From: Dysgonomonas sp. HDW5A
GTDB taxonomy: Bacteria; Bacteroidota; Bacteroidia; Bacteroidales; Dysgonomonadaceae
Assembly (NCBI RefSeq): GCF_011299555.1
Contig: NZ_CP049857.1
Location: 3,410,001 to 3,474,000, forward strand
Length of the DNA: 64,000 nt
Direction of reading: 5' to 3'
Shown: positions 54,103 through 62,253 of the stretch, in pieces
Layout: each line of letters begins with the position of its first letter
Position numbering within the stretch: the first letter of the stretch is position 1
Made by a program: the position numbers and the translations under genes
Notes under the pieces: model-generated
The model's input: the letters and a program-made list of their open reading frames with translations, nothing else
Database searches by the model: none
What the model was told of the DNA's origin: nothing

Positions 54103-54110
54103 TACCTTTG
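54103..54110 (+). promoter_or_regulatory. -7 element immediately before the helicase start codon
   Basis: TACCTTTG, an exact TAnnTTTG match ending only 4 nt before ATG 54115. Confidence 0.5.
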
Positions 54111-54114
54111 TTGT

Positions 54115-55458
54115 ATGAATACCGAAAATAAAACAACTACAATATTATCGAATCTGGGAATTGAGACCCTGAATGAGATGCAGATTGCTGCTAAGGCTGC
54201 CATATTAAGTTCGAGTAGTAATACTATACTGCTGTCGCCCACAGGATCGGGTAAGACGGTCGCTTTTTTATTGCCTGTTTTGGAATTGCTCAAAGAGGAT
54301 GTAAAAACAGTACAGGCATTGATTATTGTTCCTTCTCGTGAACTAGCTATCCAGATTGAACAGGTATGGAAAAAGATGGGTACAGGTTACAAAATAAATG
54401 TGTGCTATGGAGGTCACTCCATAGATACAGAATTGCGTAACCTCAGCAATCCTCCCGCTCTACTCATCGGGACACCGGGCAGGCTAAAAGACCATCTGGA
54501 GAGAGAATCATTTACAACGGAAGCAATTCATACACTTGTTCTGGATGAGTTCGATAAATCGCTTCAAATGGGGTTTCAAGACGAAATGAGTTATATCATT
54601 GGTCAATTACCTAATCTGGAAAAGCGAATTCTGACTTCGGCAACATCTGATGTCGAGATTCCCGAATTTACGCAAGTAATATCGCCCAAAGTATTAGATT
54701 ATACCAAAGAGGAATCGAATGACGGGCTTTCGGTAAGACTTGTTATTTCGCCCGAAAAGGATAAAATAGAAACGCTGTTTCAATTGATCTGTGCCTTTAA
54801 ATCGGAGCCTGCTCTGATTTTCTGTAACCACCGTGAAGTCGCCGAACGTATAAGCAATATGCTGACGGAAAAAGGTATACAAACAGGTTATTATCATGGC
54901 GGAATGGATCAGGATGATCGGGAAAGAATACTTATTCAATTCCGTAATTACAGTTTGCGTTATTTAGTTACTACCGATTTGGCAGCCCGAGGATTGGATA
55001 TTCCCGAAATGAAACACGTAGTGCACTATCATCTTCCTGCAAAGGAAACCGAATTTATGCACCGCAATGGTCGTACGGCTCGTATGCATGCTCAAGGTAC
55101 TGCATATATTTTGTTACATAAGGATGAAAAAACTCCTGATTATATACCTACGCATATTAAAGTATTTAGCGTACAGGCGGGCAAGCCTTTGCCGGATCGC
55201 CCCGAATTTCAGACTATCTATGTAAGTGGAGGTAAAAAGAATAAGTTGAATAAGAGTGATATTGTAGGTTTCTTTTTACAAAAAGGAAAACTTGATAAAG
55301 ACGACTTGGGATTAATAGAAGTGAAAGATTTTATTTCGTTTGTGGCTGTCCGTTCATCTAAAGTGAAGGAGCTTTTAGCAATTGTCAGGGATGAAAAAAT
55401 GAAAGGCAAGAAATACAAGATAGAAGTTGCCCGAAATGTAATAAAGAAAGAGGATTAA
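54115..55458 (+). CDS. DEAD-box RNA helicase
   Basis: 447 residues from ATG 54115. The longer frame from 53968 is rejected because it runs through a terminator hairpin and a promoter element. Core motifs in order: Q motif region (LNEMQ), SPTGSGKT (I), PSRELAIQIE (Ia), GTPGRLKDHLE (Ib), a motif II written as VLDEFDKSLQ (DEFD in place of DEAD), TSATSD (III), YHGGMDQDDRERI, TTDLAARGLDIPEM (V) and HRNGRTARM (VI). A C-terminal RNA-binding-like tail follows (about 370-447), similar to DbpA/CsdA types. Cytosolic, ribosome assembly or RNA unfolding likely. Confidence 0.9.
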   Translation: MNTENKTTTILSNLGIETLNEMQIAAKAAILSSSSNTILLSPTGSGKTVAFLLPVLELLKEDVKTVQALIIVPSRELAIQIEQVWKKMGTGYKINVCYGGHSIDTELRNLSNPPALLIGTPGRLKDHLERESFTTEAIHTLVLDEFDKSLQMGFQDEMSYIIGQLPNLEKRILTSATSDVEIPEFTQVISPKVLDYTKEESNDGLSVRLVISPEKDKIETLFQLICAFKSEPALIFCNHREVAERISNMLTEKGIQTGYYHGGMDQDDRERILIQFRNYSLRYLVTTDLAARGLDIPEMKHVVHYHLPAKETEFMHRNGRTARMHAQGTAYILLHKDEKTPDYIPTHIKVFSVQAGKPLPDRPEFQTIYVSGGKKNKLNKSDIVGFFLQKGKLDKDDLGLIEVKDFISFVAVRSSKVKELLAIVRDEKMKGKKYKIEVARNVIKKED

Positions 55459-55499
55459 AAACGATCTGTAAATTGAATTTCTGTAAATCACTTAAAACA

Positions 55500-55982
55500 A
55501 TGAAAAAATATTTGAGGCATTTATTTATTTACATATTCGTTTTGGGAAGTATATTGACTTCGTGTAATTCGAAAAAATCAGAACAATCAGTACCTGCTCC
55601 TGCCGGTATTTCGGAGTTGGCTATTGAAGATAGTCTTAAAATATCTATTGATGTTTCGAAAATAGATTCTATGGTTCGTCTCTTCGATAGTGGTGCTACA
55701 AAAGTTATAACGAACGATGATTGTATATCATTAGGTGATATGTTGTCTACTGCTCAATATGATACAGTATTCAATAATAGCAATATTATGGTGAAAATGC
55801 AAGCACCCGAATACACTATTATTCTTTATAATAAAGGCAAAACGCTGGAGGAGAATGACTGGTTGATGGTCTGGAAAGAAAACGGCAGAACTAAATATAA
55901 GAACAAGTGGTATTATCTGGCGGAAGATAAAAAGGATATTGTATATAATTTACTTGACAAATACAAAGAAAATTCGAATTAA
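55500..55982 (+). CDS. Hypothetical lipoprotein, 160 residues
   Basis: From ATG 55500 it has a lipoprotein signal peptide (MKKYLRHLFIYIFVLGS, lipobox LTSC). The in-frame TTG at 55473 adds a leader without signal features. The mature part has no motif I recognise; it is acidic, with a C-terminal region rich in Trp, Lys and Tyr (WKENGRTKYKNKWYYLAED). It lies 41 bp after the helicase. Confidence 0.65.
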   Translation: MKKYLRHLFIYIFVLGSILTSCNSKKSEQSVPAPAGISELAIEDSLKISIDVSKIDSMVRLFDSGATKVITNDDCISLGDMLSTAQYDTVFNNSNIMVKMQAPEYTIILYNKGKTLEENDWLMVWKENGRTKYKNKWYYLAEDKKDIVYNLLDKYKENSN

Positions 55983-56010
55983 AAAAATTTCGAATTTATA
56001 TTGTTTCTAT

Positions 56011-56018
56011 TACCTTTG
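56011..56018 (+). promoter_or_regulatory. -7 element of the histone H1-like gene
   Basis: TACCTTTG, an exact TAnnTTTG match, 20 nt before ATG 56039. Confidence 0.55.
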
Positions 56019-56038
56019 CCCGAATTAAAAAAATAAAT

Positions 56039-56221
56039 ATGATTATGAAAGAATTATTAGACAACTTGAACGCACTAATCGCAGAATTTACTAAAGACGC
56101 AGGACAACAAGCTGAAAGCGGAAATAAAGCTGCAGGAACACGTGCAAGAAAAGCTTCATTAGCTATTGAAAAATCTCTGAAAGAGTTTCGTAAAATCTCT
56201 ATTGAAGAGTCTAAGAAATAA
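56039..56221 (+). CDS. Histone H1-like (Hc1-type) DNA-binding protein
   Basis: 60 residues, Lys/Ala-rich, with the short Bacteroidota histone H1-like pattern: KELLDNLNALIAEFTKDA, then GNKAAGTRARKASLAIEK and LKEFRKIS. Family members start at MKELL, so ATG 56045 may be the true start. Binds DNA non-specifically and is probably abundant; a strong promoter element and a terminator frame this single gene. Confidence 0.88.
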   Translation: MIMKELLDNLNALIAEFTKDAGQQAESGNKAAGTRARKASLAIEKSLKEFRKISIEESKK

Positions 56222-56231
56222 GAAGAGAACA

Positions 56232-56265
56232 AAAGAGGTGCTGAAAAGTACCTCTTTCTTTTTTT
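56232..56265 (+). terminator. Intrinsic terminator after the histone H1-like gene
   Basis: 8-bp stem AAAGAGGT / ACCTCTTT, 10-nt loop, then C and seven T. Confidence 0.85.
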
Positions 56266-56286
56266 GATGTGAATCAATACCCATTA

Positions 56287-56313
56287 AATATTTGCAACCT
56301 GGTTGCGGATATT
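56287..56313. promoter_or_regulatory. 27-bp palindrome at the metal ATPase promoter
   Basis: AATATTTGCAACC-T-GGTTGCGGATATT: two 13-nt arms that match except for two positions that can still form G-T pairs. The centre GCAACC-T-GGTTGC is perfect. It lies 7 nt upstream of a TAATTTTG -7 element (56320-56327) and 30 nt before ATG 56344. Likely operator for a metal-sensing repressor. Confidence 0.65.
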
Positions 56314-56343
56314 AAGCCTTAATTTTGTTGTCAGATAAATAAA

Positions 56344-58299
56344 ATGATAAACAAAATGGCAAATATAATTCAACCGACACATTCTGAAGATCATTGCTGC
56401 GGATCCCATTCGCATGGAAACGGCGAAAGTGTAGCTGCTTGGAGAAGATATACCCCCGCAATCTTTAGCTTCCTTTTACTTCTTACAGGAATCTTTCTCG
56501 ATAATTTAAGTTCAATAAGTTTCTTCTCTGGATACCTATGCTTGGCATGGTATATTATTGCTTATATCCCTGTCGGATTTCCTGTCATAAAAGAAGCATA
56601 TGGAGCTATAAAAGAATTCGATTTTTTTAATGAATTTACATTAATGGTTATTGCTACTCTGGGTGCTTTCTTTATAGGAGAATATCCCGAAGGTGTAGCA
56701 GTTATGTTATTCTACTCAGTAGGTGAGTTGTTTCAGGAATCAGCTGTAAATAAAGCTAAAAGCAATATTAAAGCTTTATTGGATATTCGTCCTGATAAGG
56801 CAAATGTATTAAGGTCAGGTACTTTTCAGGCTGTTTCCCCTGAAACAGTTGCCATAGGAGAGATTATTCAGGTAAAAGCCGGTGAAAAGATTCCTTTAGA
56901 TGGAGTTCTATTGTCTGAAGCCGGTAGTTTCAATACTTCCGCTTTAACAGGAGAGAGTAAACCTAAAACTATACGTGAGGGCGAAAAGATATTGGCCGGT
57001 ATGCTTAATCTCGATAAGGTAATTGAAATAAAAGTAGAGAAAAAATATGCAGATAGTTCGCTTGCTAAAATATTGGAAATGGTACAAGATGCCACTTCCC
57101 GTAAAGCAAAAACCGAATTGTTGATCCGTAAATTTGCACGGATATACACACCTATTGTTTTCTTTCTGGCATTAGCCATAACTGTGATACCGTATTTTGT
57201 GGTTAGTAATTATGTTTTCGACGACTGGTTATATCGTGCTCTTGTCTTTCTGGTAATCTCTTGTCCTTGTGCTTTGGTAATCTCTATTCCTTTGGGATAT
57301 TTCGGTGGAATAGGTGCCGCTTCACGTCATGGTATTTTATTTAAAGGAGCCAATTATATGGATCTAATGACTTCTGTAAATACTGTGGTGATGGATAAAA
57401 CAGGAACTTTGACTAAAGGAGTATTTAAAGTACAGCGTATTGTTTGTCCAGCATATGATCCGATTGAGTTTATGGGGATAGTTGCGGCTGTAGAACAACT
57501 TTCTACCCATCCAATTGCAAAAGCGATAGTAGAGCATAGTGTCGTAAATGGAAAATCGACCACTTACCAAGCAAAAGATGTAAAAGAAATTGCAGGATAT
57601 GGACTTCAAGGTTATGTTGATGATAAAAAGGTTATCATTGGAAACTCTAAAATGATGCGTAAGTATGGAATCGAATACGATACTAATATTGATTCCATTA
57701 TTGAATCTGTCGTGATAGTTGCTCTTGATAATCGATATGCAGGTTATATAACTATTGCTGATGAGCTTAAAGAAGACTCTCTTTTGGCGATTTCAGAAAT
57801 GCATAAGCAGGGGATTAAAACCATTATGTTGAGTGGTGATAAATCATCGATTACTCAAAAAATAGCAGGAGAGCTAGGTGTGGATAGTGCCTACGGCGAT
57901 CTTTTACCTGAAGATAAAGTGAGGCATGTTGAGCAGTTGAAGAGCGATAAAGCAAATGTTATAGCTTTTGTAGGTGATGGTATAAATGATGCACCCGTTT
58001 TAGCTCTAAGCGATATTGGGATAGCAATGGGAGGTATGGGATCGGATGCGGCAATAGAGGTTGCTGACGTAGTAATACAGACTGATCATCCCTCTAAGAT
58101 AATTACAGCAATGCGTATTGCAAAATCAACAAAACAAATCGTAATTCAAAATATTATATTGGCTTTTGGAGTTAAGCTTGTGGTATTGTCATTTGGTGCT
58201 GTGGGAGTAGCTACCATGTGGGAGGCTGTCTTTGCAGATGTAGGTGTTGCTTTATTGGCAATATTAAATGCCATGCGTATTTTAAGGAAGAATTTTTAA
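56344..58299 (+). CDS. Heavy-metal P1B-type ATPase (Zn/Cd/Pb exporter type)
   Basis: 651 residues. A short His/Cys-rich N-terminus (EDHCCGSHSHG) replaces the usual HMA domain, then about eight membrane helices. CPC motif (Cys307-Pro-Cys309 in SCPCALVISIP), TGES in the actuator domain (LTGESKP), phosphorylated Asp351 in DKTGTLTKG, HP motif (STHPIAKAIV) and GDGINDAPVLA. The CPC motif and HEG-free, His-rich tail fit the Zn/Cd (ZntA/CadA) branch. Exports toxic divalent metal from the cytosol. Preceded by a 27-bp palindromic operator candidate. Confidence 0.92.
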   Translation: MINKMANIIQPTHSEDHCCGSHSHGNGESVAAWRRYTPAIFSFLLLLTGIFLDNLSSISFFSGYLCLAWYIIAYIPVGFPVIKEAYGAIKEFDFFNEFTLMVIATLGAFFIGEYPEGVAVMLFYSVGELFQESAVNKAKSNIKALLDIRPDKANVLRSGTFQAVSPETVAIGEIIQVKAGEKIPLDGVLLSEAGSFNTSALTGESKPKTIREGEKILAGMLNLDKVIEIKVEKKYADSSLAKILEMVQDATSRKAKTELLIRKFARIYTPIVFFLALAITVIPYFVVSNYVFDDWLYRALVFLVISCPCALVISIPLGYFGGIGAASRHGILFKGANYMDLMTSVNTVVMDKTGTLTKGVFKVQRIVCPAYDPIEFMGIVAAVEQLSTHPIAKAIVEHSVVNGKSTTYQAKDVKEIAGYGLQGYVDDKKVIIGNSKMMRKYGIEYDTNIDSIIESVVIVALDNRYAGYITIADELKEDSLLAISEMHKQGIKTIMLSGDKSSITQKIAGELGVDSAYGDLLPEDKVRHVEQLKSDKANVIAFVGDGINDAPVLALSDIGIAMGGMGSDAAIEVADVVIQTDHPSKIITAMRIAKSTKQIVIQNIILAFGVKLVVLSFGAVGVATMWEAVFADVGVALLAILNAMRILRKNF

Positions 58300-58339
58300 A
58301 ACAGCAGCGGGATGATTGATTTCATCCCGCTGCTGTTTT
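58298..58339. terminator. Bidirectional terminator
   Basis: Perfect 18-bp stem (58298-58315 and 58322-58339) between convergent genes. Its first bases overlap the stop codon of the ATPase gene. Confidence 0.9.
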
Positions 58340-58358
58340 ATGTAGAATAGAATCTATT

Positions 58359-58877
58359 TTACTGATTGTTATTCTCTGACTTTTTTCTTTTTCTTATTTC
58401 AGTTAATGAAATATTGGCCTCGTCTTTTATCAGATCTATTTCGAGCGCTGTCTTTTCTACGATTAATTGAGCTTTTTCAACAACAAGCAGTGCATGTTGT
58501 CTGATTAAGTCAATTTGTTTTTCGCTTTCTATTTTAAGCCTGTCAAATTCATCTTCAATTTCCTTCCTTTTCTTTTTATTGTTTTTGTCCATGAAAAATC
58601 CGGCTATAGTGGCTAGTATTGTCAATCCGGCAATTATAAGTCCGAATACATCTATAATTTTAGCCAGACGTCCTTGAGTTTCTTCTAAGCGCTTGTCTTG
58701 CTCTATCATTTTGATGTCGGCCTTGTCTTTCTCATTTTTTAGCTCTTTCAGCTTTTCATCCAATTCCTTTTTTTGAAGTTCTAGTTTTAGGTCGACTTCC
58801 GTTTGGCTATATGTATTTTGTGCGTAAGCTGTTATGTTTAATGTGAAAAGGATTAATATTAGTATCTTTTTTGTCAT
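58359..58877 (-). CDS. Exported coiled-coil protein with one membrane helix
   Basis: 172 residues from ATG 58877, which starts a clear signal peptide (MTKKILILILFTLNITAYAQ); the longer frame to 58940 is rejected. Then a charged coiled coil (about 25-70, rich in KELDEKLKELKNEKDK), a membrane helix (about 75-96, FGLIIAGLTILATIAGFF) and a second coiled coil (about 100-165). No family recognised. Topology suggests a helical stalk on each side of a membrane. Confidence 0.65.
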   Translation of the reverse strand: MTKKILILILFTLNITAYAQNTYSQTEVDLKLELQKKELDEKLKELKNEKDKADIKMIEQDKRLEETQGRLAKIIDVFGLIIAGLTILATIAGFFMDKNNKKKRKEIEDEFDRLKIESEKQIDLIRQHALLVVEKAQLIVEKTALEIDLIKDEANISLTEIRKRKKSENNNQ

Positions 58878-59166
58878 AAATTGTTGTGTTATATAGTTTG
58901 AACTTATTTCAAAATTAATACTTTTTTTATTATTTATCATCAGCCTTTCTTTTTAATTCATTTGTTGAATGATTTATGATTCGCTTTGTATTGTGTCTTT
59001 TCAGGTATAATCTAAAAGTAAATTACAGTAATTTCTTTCTTCTGAGCCTGAGAATCTTATGTTGTTCTTATCAATTTTAACTATTTTGAAGTAAACAAAA
59101 TAAATGAGAACTATGTTATACCTTTTGTAAAAGCTAAATAACGAAGAGACATAATATAAAAATAAA

Positions 59167-59442
59167 ATGGAAACAGGGTTCGACGTCATAGGATCAATAA
59201 CGATAGGTATTCTCATCGGATTTATAGCCAATAAGCTTCCCAAAAAGAACAAACTGGGTTTATTTACCAGTTTCGCTATTGGAATGGTAGGTGCTTTAAG
59301 CGGGTCATTTATTCTTAATTTATTTAGGTTAGACTATGATTCATTAACTTCTACTGTTCTTATTGGTTATGCTACTTCGGCAATCGTTGCAGCTATTTTC
59401 CTGTATACGGCATTTAGGGTAAACAAGAAACAACAAAGTTGA
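59167..59442 (+). CDS. GlsB/YeaQ/YmgE-family (transglycosylase-associated) membrane protein
   Basis: 91 residues with three membrane segments (about 7-25, 32-52, 62-82) and the glycine-rich family pattern (ITIGILIGFIANKLP; AIGMVGALSGSFI). Found across bacteria as a general-stress membrane protein; exact role unknown. Confidence 0.8.
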   Translation: METGFDVIGSITIGILIGFIANKLPKKNKLGLFTSFAIGMVGALSGSFILNLFRLDYDSLTSTVLIGYATSAIVAAIFLYTAFRVNKKQQS

Positions 59443-59545
59443 GAGTACAAATCTTTTGCTAGTGAAAAATAAAGCCATACATATTTCACACTGTATTTAG
59501 TTTAGTTATTCAATTTCTTTTCTTTTATTTTACTCAATACTGAGG

Positions 59546-59579
59546 GTGCGTAATTCAAAATCTTGATTGCGCACTTTTT
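59546..59579 (+). terminator. Intrinsic terminator of the GlsB-like gene
   Basis: GTGCG / CGCAC stem extended by mostly paired bases, followed by five T. Confidence 0.7.
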
Positions 59580-59700
59580 CGTTTTCAATCTTTCTTTATA
59601 TATCCTTATTTTTAATATGTCTTAGTCTTACCTTATAAATAGCATATATATTCTTATAGATACAATCATTGTTTAGTTTACAATCTTTAACTAGAAATAT

Positions 59701-59731
59701 TTTAAATTAGATTGTGTGCAATATAATTTTG
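59701..59731 (+). promoter_or_regulatory. Promoter of the OhrR-like regulator
   Basis: TTTA (59701-59704), 19-nt spacer, exact -7 element TAATTTTG (59724-59731), 24 nt before ATG 59756. Confidence 0.6.
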
Positions 59732-59755
59732 TAAAACTGAAATGGATGTATTGTT

Positions 59756-60193
59756 ATGACAGATTATTTAAAACTCGAAAATCAATTGTGTTTTCCTATC
59801 TATGCTTTAGCTAGGCAGATGGCAGCTTTATACAGGCCTTATCTGGAAAAAATGGGGTTAACTTATCCCCAATATCTGGTTATGTTGGTTCTGTGGGAGC
59901 ATAAGTCGGCTAGCGTAAAATGTATAGGAGAACTACTTTGGCTTGATAGTGGAACATTAACGCCATTATTAAAAAGGATGGAAGCTAACGGGTTGCTTTC
60001 GAGAAAACGATCTTGTATAGATGAGAGGGTAGTAGATATTATACTCTCCGATAAGGGTGAAAGCCTTAAAGAGCAGGCACAGGATATTCCTCTACATCTG
60101 AAAGAACAACTCGAAACTGATGATGAACAATTGACAACATTGCGTGATCAATTGAAGAAGATATTATTGACCACTACAAAATGTAAGCTATAG
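59756..60193 (+). CDS. OhrR-like MarR-family peroxide regulator
   Basis: 145 residues. The N-terminus LENQLCFPIYALAR with Cys12 is the peroxide-sensing Cys of the OhrR group, and YPQYLVMLVLWEH, LLWLDSGTLTPLLKRME and DERVVDIILSDKG complete the winged helix. OhrR repressors release DNA when the Cys is oxidised by organic hydroperoxide. The downstream nitroreductase and thiol peroxidase genes are likely targets. Confidence 0.9.
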   Translation: MTDYLKLENQLCFPIYALARQMAALYRPYLEKMGLTYPQYLVMLVLWEHKSASVKCIGELLWLDSGTLTPLLKRMEANGLLSRKRSCIDERVVDIILSDKGESLKEQAQDIPLHLKEQLETDDEQLTTLRDQLKKILLTTTKCKL

Positions 60194-60265
60194 TGCTTTT
60201 TTGATTATCGGTAAAATACTCTATACACATAATTTTAAAAATGTAAATTATATATTATAAATAAG

Positions 60266-60901
60266 ATGAGTTTATTAGAACAAGCAAAATGGCGATATGC
60301 CACAAAGAAATTTGATCCGTCAAAGAAAGTAGATCAAAAATTAGTAGATCAAATTGTAGAAGCTGCCAGAATGGCTCCAACTTCATCAGGATTGCAACCA
60401 TTTAAAGTTATTGTCATAACTAATGAAAAGGTGAAAAAAGAAATAGTTCCTATCGCTTGGGAACAGCAGCAAGTTGCAGATTGTTCGCATTTGTTAGTCT
60501 TTGCTGCATGGGATAATTACACCGAAGAACGGATAGATCATATATATGGTATTACTACTGAGGCTAGAGAACAACCGGCTGATAGATACAAGGATTATAC
60601 AGATCGTTTAAAATCGATTTATTTGCCTCGTCCTGACGAAGAAAATTTTGCTCATGCAGCCCGCCAATCGTATATTGCCTTTGCTTATGCAATAGCAATG
60701 GCTGCCGAACTTAAAGTGGATACTACCCCTATGGAAGGGTTTGACAATGATGCTTTAGATAAGTTGCTGAACCTTAGTGAGAAAGGATTAAGAAGTGTAA
60801 CTATGCTACCGTTAGGTTATAGAGATGAAGCTAACGACTGGTTGGTGAACATGAAGAAGGCAAGACATCCTCAATCCGAATTTATTATTGAAATAAAATA
60901 A
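60266..60901 (+). CDS. Nitroreductase-family NAD(P)H-dependent flavoprotein
   Basis: 211 residues. N-terminal RYATKKFDPSKKV and ARMAPTSSGLQPFKVIV are the FMN-binding start of the NfsB-type nitroreductase family; LPLGYRDEAND closes the FMN site. It would reduce quinones or nitro compounds with NAD(P)H. Between the OhrR-like regulator and thiol peroxidase, in the same direction. Confidence 0.9.
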   Translation: MSLLEQAKWRYATKKFDPSKKVDQKLVDQIVEAARMAPTSSGLQPFKVIVITNEKVKKEIVPIAWEQQQVADCSHLLVFAAWDNYTEERIDHIYGITTEAREQPADRYKDYTDRLKSIYLPRPDEENFAHAARQSYIAFAYAIAMAAELKVDTTPMEGFDNDALDKLLNLSEKGLRSVTMLPLGYRDEANDWLVNMKKARHPQSEFIIEIK

Positions 60902-60967
60902 GCTTTTAAAATTAAACGAAATGCAGAATAGTCTGCACTAAATATTCACTTATAAAATATAACTCAA

Positions 60968-61468
60968 ATGTCACAAATTACATTAGGCGGTCAGGCGGTA
61001 AATACAATAGGTAGTTTACCGGCTTTAAAAACTAAAGCAGCAGCTTTTACATTGGTGAAACAAGATTTATCAGAATTATCTCTATCGGATCTTAAAGGTA
61101 AAAATGTAGTCTTAAATATTTTCCCAAGTTTAGATACAAGTACTTGTGCTGCTTCGGTAAGAAGATTTAATAAAGAGGCTGCAAGCTTATCAAATACAGT
61201 AGTATTAGCTATTTCTGCAGACTTACCATTTGCAGCAGGCAGATTTTGTACAGCAGAAGGTATCGAGAATGTTGTTCCTGTATCAGTATTCAGAGATGAG
61301 GCTTTTGGTAAAGATTATGGAGTTTTGTTAGTAGATGGCCCTTTGAAAGGGTTACTTGCCAGATCTTTGGTTGTCATAAACCCTGAAGGTGAAGTTTTGT
61401 TTACTGAACTGGTTTCTGAAATCAAAAATGAGCCTAATTACGAGGCTGCGTTAGCTGTGTTGAAATAA
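60968..61468 (+). CDS. tpx: Thiol peroxidase (Tpx)
   Basis: 166 residues, full length. Atypical 2-Cys peroxiredoxin: peroxidatic Cys60 in PSLDTSTCAASVRRFN and resolving Cys94 in GRFCTAEG, spaced as in Tpx. Reduces hydroperoxides with thioredoxin. A small hairpin TGCAGA-ATAG-TCTGCA (60922-60937) precedes it. Cytosolic; terminator at 61567. Confidence 0.95.
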   Translation: MSQITLGGQAVNTIGSLPALKTKAAAFTLVKQDLSELSLSDLKGKNVVLNIFPSLDTSTCAASVRRFNKEAASLSNTVVLAISADLPFAAGRFCTAEGIENVVPVSVFRDEAFGKDYGVLLVDGPLKGLLARSLVVINPEGEVLFTELVSEIKNEPNYEAALAVLK

Positions 61469-61566
61469 TCTTTATTATTTTCCAGTTAAGCGGTTTAGTC
61501 CGATAGCTAAACTAGAATATTTAGAAAATAATATTCTTAAGAAAATTTGAAATTCATTTATATTAG

Positions 61567-61600
61567 TAAGGTAAGCTGTACAGCTTACCTTATTCTTTTT
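61567..61600 (+). terminator. Terminator palindrome after tpx
   Basis: Perfect 26-bp palindrome (TAAGGTAAGCTGT / ACAGCTTACCTTA) followed by TTCTTTTT. Confidence 0.75.
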
Positions 61601-62191
61601 ATGCACATATTTTCTGAATTGTTCCCGGATTATTTCCAGTTCATATTTATACTAAATAAGCATTTTGTCTTTTTACTTCTTTTAGTGACTGCACATTGTT
61701 TTTAACTAGGCTTTTTTAAACTATTAAAGCTTTGACCATATAGTTTTACTTTGTTATAATGATTATTTTATTGAATGTTTATGATACTTCTGGATGGTTT
61801 TATCTTTTTTATTATTTATTTCTGATTATTATTTCCTGATTATTGTGTTTTTTTGAAATGTTTTTGTTGCTGTCAAAATGATTTATTTGCGAGATGTTAT
61901 ATAACATATTAAGTTAATTAACATCTTTTTCTAGATTTTATTATTGTATTCTTGAGGTGTTGTTAATTCTGTTAAATGCCTTGTTTATAGAAGGATGTAG
62001 TCGATCTGTTCTTGTGGTTATCATGGAGTTTCACAATTATATGTTGCTTATTGTATCTTTTAGTTAAAAGTGAAAATCTCGCTTAAAACCACTTGAAACT
62101 CTTTGGTAGAGCCAGTTTTTGCTTTAATTACTAGGGGGTTATTGTTAAAAAAATAATCTGTAAAATCTTTTTTTTATATTTTTTTTGTATT

Positions 62192-62199
62192 TATATTTG
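62192..62199 (+). promoter_or_regulatory. -7 element of the second SusC gene
   Basis: TATATTTG, exact TAnnTTTG match, 55 nt before ATG 62254. Confidence 0.5.
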
Positions 62200-62253
62200 C
62201 TGAACGGAACTAGATTGATTAATAAATCTGAATTTAATTAAAACTAATTTTCT

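Larger units (their letters stand above)
59443..59755 (+). other. 313-bp intergenic region
   Basis: A/T-rich, no coding. It holds a terminator (59546-59579) and the promoter of the OhrR-like gene (59701-59731). Confidence 0.6.
61469..62253 (+). other. 785-bp intergenic region upstream of the second SusC
   Basis: T-rich on the plus strand and without a convincing gene. It contains a terminator palindrome (61567-61600), a poly-T-rich stretch around 62165-62190 and a TATATTTG -7 element (62192-62199) 55 nt before ATG 62254. The rest shows nothing I can name. Confidence 0.6.

Noticed and set aside
53968-54114. N-terminal extension of the DEAD-box helicase
   Set aside because: It overlaps a terminator hairpin and the promoter element; the homologous region begins at 54115.
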